A stretch of DNA of 6,652 nucleotides. It comes from Alphaproteobacteria bacterium (GTDB lineage Bacteria; Pseudomonadota; Alphaproteobacteria; ATCC43930; CGMCC-115725). The stretch is taken from positions 1 to 6,652 of the forward strand of contig JASHTP010000445.1 of NCBI GenBank assembly GCA_030040495.1, given 5' to 3'. Under the pieces are notes generated by a model that had not been told where the DNA came from, did not search any database, and saw only the letters and a list, made by a program, of their open reading frames with translations. The stretch's first letter is position 1; each line of letters begins with the position of its first letter. Position numbers and translations under genes: made by a program. Positions 4,880 through 6,652 of the stretch are shown here, one piece after another.

Positions 4880-6586
4880 CTACCGCCGCAGCAGCGACCA
4901 GAGGAGCGCGAGCGCCAGCAGCGCGGCGATGGCCTGCCAGAATCGCAGCGGCGCGCGCTCATAGAGCGTCAGCGGCCGGCGCGGCGCCGGCGGGGCGCGC
5001 ACCGGTCCCGCCTCCATCTCCACCGCGAATTCCGTCATGTCGCGAAAGCGGTCGGCGGGGTCGACCGCGATCGCGCGCGCCAGCGCCGCCTGCAGCCATG
5101 CCGGGAGATCCGGGCGCAGCGCGGCGAGCTCTTTCGGCCGCTCCCGGCGCGGCGGGCTGGTGGCGTCGGCATTGGCGTAGGGGAACTCGCCGGTGAAGGC
5201 GCGGAAGAGCGTGACGCCCAGCGCGTAGATGTCGGTGGCCTCGTTGCCGGCCTCGCCGGCGAACATTTCCGGCGCCATGTAGGCGCGGGTGCCGGGAATG
5301 TCCTCGGGCGGGAAATCCTCGAGCCCGGGCACGCGCACCACGCCCAGATCGATCAGCTTCAGCGATCCCTCGCTTTCTAGGATCACATTGTCGGGCTTGA
5401 TGTCGCGATGGATGATGCCGGCGCGGTGCAGCGCCGCCGCCGCCCGCGCCAGCTTGATCGCGATGTTCCGTCCTTCCTCGAGGCCGAGCGCCGGGGCGCG
5501 CGCCAGCCGCGCCTCCAGCAGCTCGCCCTGATAGAGCGGCATGACCGTGTAGAGGCAGGTCTGCCGCCCCGGCGGCAGCTCGATGATGTGGCCGACCCAG
5601 GGGCTGTTGACGCGCGCGCCGACCCACGCCTCGCGGACGAAGGCCGCGCGATGCGTGGCCACGGCGGCCATCTGGGGCTTGGGGAACTTCAGCGCCACCT
5701 CGCCGCCTTCGATCTCGTCCAGCGCGCCGTAGAGCCGGCTGTAGCGTCCGTCGGACACCAAGGCCTTGAGCACGAAGCCGTCGACGGTCTCGCCGGCGGG
5801 CGGCGCCGGGATCAGCGGCAACTCCCTGATGGCGAGACCGATATCGGCCGAGTCCGCCGCCGGCAGCCCGACCACGTCGAGCACCAGGGCGGTGCAATTG
5901 TCGGTGCCGCCGGATTGGAGCGCGGCCCTGACCAGCGCGCGGGCGGTGTCGGTGGGCGCCGAGCGCTCGCGCAGGAGGTCGGCGATGCTCTCGTCGCTCA
6001 GGAAGCCGTGCACGCCGTCGCTGCACAGCAGGAAGCGGTCGTGCAGCGCCACCGGCTGGGCGGCGTAGTCGAGGCGCACCTCGGTCTCGACGCCGAGCGC
6101 GCGGGTGAGCAGGTGCGACCGGCCGGTGCCCTGCTCGCGCACATGGTCGACGGTGAGGCAGGCCAGGCGGTCGCGCCGCAGCCGGTAGACGCGCGTGTCG
6201 CCGACATGCAGCACGTGCGCCAGGCGGCCGCGCAGCACCAGCGCGGTGAAGGTGCAGCCCATGCCCGCCAGCTCGGGGTCGCGGTGACCCTGGGAATGGA
6301 TCCAGCCATTGAGCGCGTCCAGCACCTTGGCCGCCGCGCGCCGCACTTCCATGGTCTCGGGCAGGTCGCAGAAGCCGTCGAGGAAGCCGCGCACCGCCAT
6401 CTCGGCGGCGACGCGGCCGCCCTTGGCGCCGCCGATGCCGTCGGCGATCGCCGCCACCACCTCCGGGCGCGGCTCCGGCAGTTCCGCGCCGAAGACGGCG
6501 CCGGCGAAATCATCGTTGGCCTTGCGCGGCCCGGTCTCCGAGACGAAGCCCACGCTGGCTCTGACGCTGGCGACACGTTCAGCCAT
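4880..6586 (-). CDS. Bifunctional PP2C-type phosphatase / Ser-Thr protein kinase, C-terminally membrane-anchored
   Basis: This 568-residue fusion has an N-terminal PP2C (PPM) phosphatase of about residues 8-238. Metal-site acidic motifs are N24-D-D26, ADGIGG (D49), HVGDTRVY (D130), LLCSDGVHG (D190) and GGTDNCT (D229). The Hanks-type kinase spans about 268-525: VALK lysine K300, HRDIKPDN with catalytic D395 and N400, DLG (D413) in place of DFG, APE at 438-440, and DIYALGV (D452). The Gly-rich loop is degenerate (around SDGRYSRLYG). Both domains keep their catalytic residues, so both are probably active. One hydrophobic helix at about 547-565 followed by RR suggests an inner-membrane anchor with cytoplasmic catalytic domains. 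An AGGAG ribosome site lies 5 nt before the ATG at 6586. Related fusions occur near nitrate/nitrite assimilation or transport genes in proteobacteria. That context lies outside this window, and the targets are unknown. It is separated from the reductase operon by 141 bp holding that operon's promoter. Confidence 0.92.
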   Translation of the reverse strand: MAERVASVRASVGFVSETGPRKANDDFAGAVFGAELPEPRPEVVAAIADGIGGAKGGRVAAEMAVRGFLDGFCDLPETMEVRRAAAKVLDALNGWIHSQGHRDPELAGMGCTFTALVLRGRLAHVLHVGDTRVYRLRRDRLACLTVDHVREQGTGRSHLLTRALGVETEVRLDYAAQPVALHDRFLLCSDGVHGFLSDESIADLLRERSAPTDTARALVRAALQSGGTDNCTALVLDVVGLPAADSADIGLAIRELPLIPAPPAGETVDGFVLKALVSDGRYSRLYGALDEIEGGEVALKFPKPQMAAVATHRAAFVREAWVGARVNSPWVGHIIELPPGRQTCLYTVMPLYQGELLEARLARAPALGLEEGRNIAIKLARAAAALHRAGIIHRDIKPDNVILESEGSLKLIDLGVVRVPGLEDFPPEDIPGTRAYMAPEMFAGEAGNEATDIYALGVTLFRAFTGEFPYANADATSPPRRERPKELAALRPDLPAWLQAALARAIAVDPADRFRDMTEFAVEMEAGPVRAPPAPRRPLTLYERAPLRFWQAIAALLALALLWSLLRR

Positions 6587-6652
6587 CGCCGCTCCTGGTG
6601 CGCCGCCGGGCCCGCAGCGTCAATTCTCCAGCCTGCACCGATCATGGAGGAA

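Noticed and set aside
3035..5380. A 781-codon open frame on the + strand, antisense to subunit I, subunit II and the kinase end
   Set aside because: Its product is dominated by His, Asp, Arg, Glu and Gly without any fold or motif. It lies opposite three well-supported genes, and such frames are expected opposite GC-rich codons.
4959..6026. Long - strand alternative frame inside the phosphatase/kinase gene
   Set aside because: Low-complexity Arg/Gly/Ala-rich translation with no motifs, overlapping a gene with both catalytic domains intact.
6587..6652. Right-edge leader upstream of the phosphatase/kinase, including a TTGACG on the - strand (6622-6617) and an ATG on the + strand at 6644
   Set aside because: No -10 is found at proper spacing, and the + strand ATG has only a few codons before the edge, so neither a promoter nor a gene can be supported.

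Overview
The window is very GC-rich with strong third-position GC bias. Its gene families (an alphaproteobacterial-type class I cytochrome c, an NsrR-like Rrf2 regulator, a PP2C/kinase fusion) point to a high-GC proteobacterium, most likely an alphaproteobacterium (Rhizobiales or Rhodospirillales type). The genus cannot be fixed from the sequence alone. It looks chromosomal: no insertion sequences, integrases, tRNAs or CRISPR arrays are visible.

Layout from left to right. A diiron ferritin-like/rubrerythrin protein (+ strand) is cut by the left edge. Convergent to it is an Rrf2-family regulator (- strand) with the three cysteines and Asp8 expected of the NO sensor NsrR. Divergent from that is a small periplasmic mono-haem cytochrome c (+). 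A tightly packed - strand operon then runs from 4738 down to 1465: a CuA subunit II, a haem-copper catalytic subunit I, a SCO/SenC copper chaperone, and a polytopic membrane protein. The last two junctions are ATGA stop/start overlaps. On the right is a - strand PP2C phosphatase-Ser/Thr kinase fusion with a C-terminal membrane anchor.

The central system is best read as an NO-inducible respiratory nitric oxide reductase of the sNOR type. This is the coxB-coxA-senC-orf1 arrangement known as norSY-senC-orf1 in ammonia oxidisers. Subunit I keeps all six haem and CuB histidines of a B-family-like oxidase. At the helix VI position four residues after the CuB histidine, where oxidases have the cross-linked Tyr and cNOR has Glu, it has Asn246. 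The alternative cbb3 helix VII Tyr position is also not Tyr. Subunit II has a complete CuA site. The small cytochrome c is the likely electron donor, SenC the likely CuA metallochaperone, and the last gene a possible assembly factor.

The cytochrome c gene and the operon lie about 3.6 kb apart on opposite strands, yet carry the same promoter/operator design: a TTG-type -35, exactly 17 bp, a -10, and a 27-bp palindrome with core ATGTAT-N5-ATACAT at the same register over the -10 and predicted start site. The core matches NsrR operators, so the adjacent Rrf2 protein is the obvious NO-responsive repressor of both units. The phosphatase/kinase is separate in promoter terms, and its link to nitrogen-oxide metabolism is only suggested by position.
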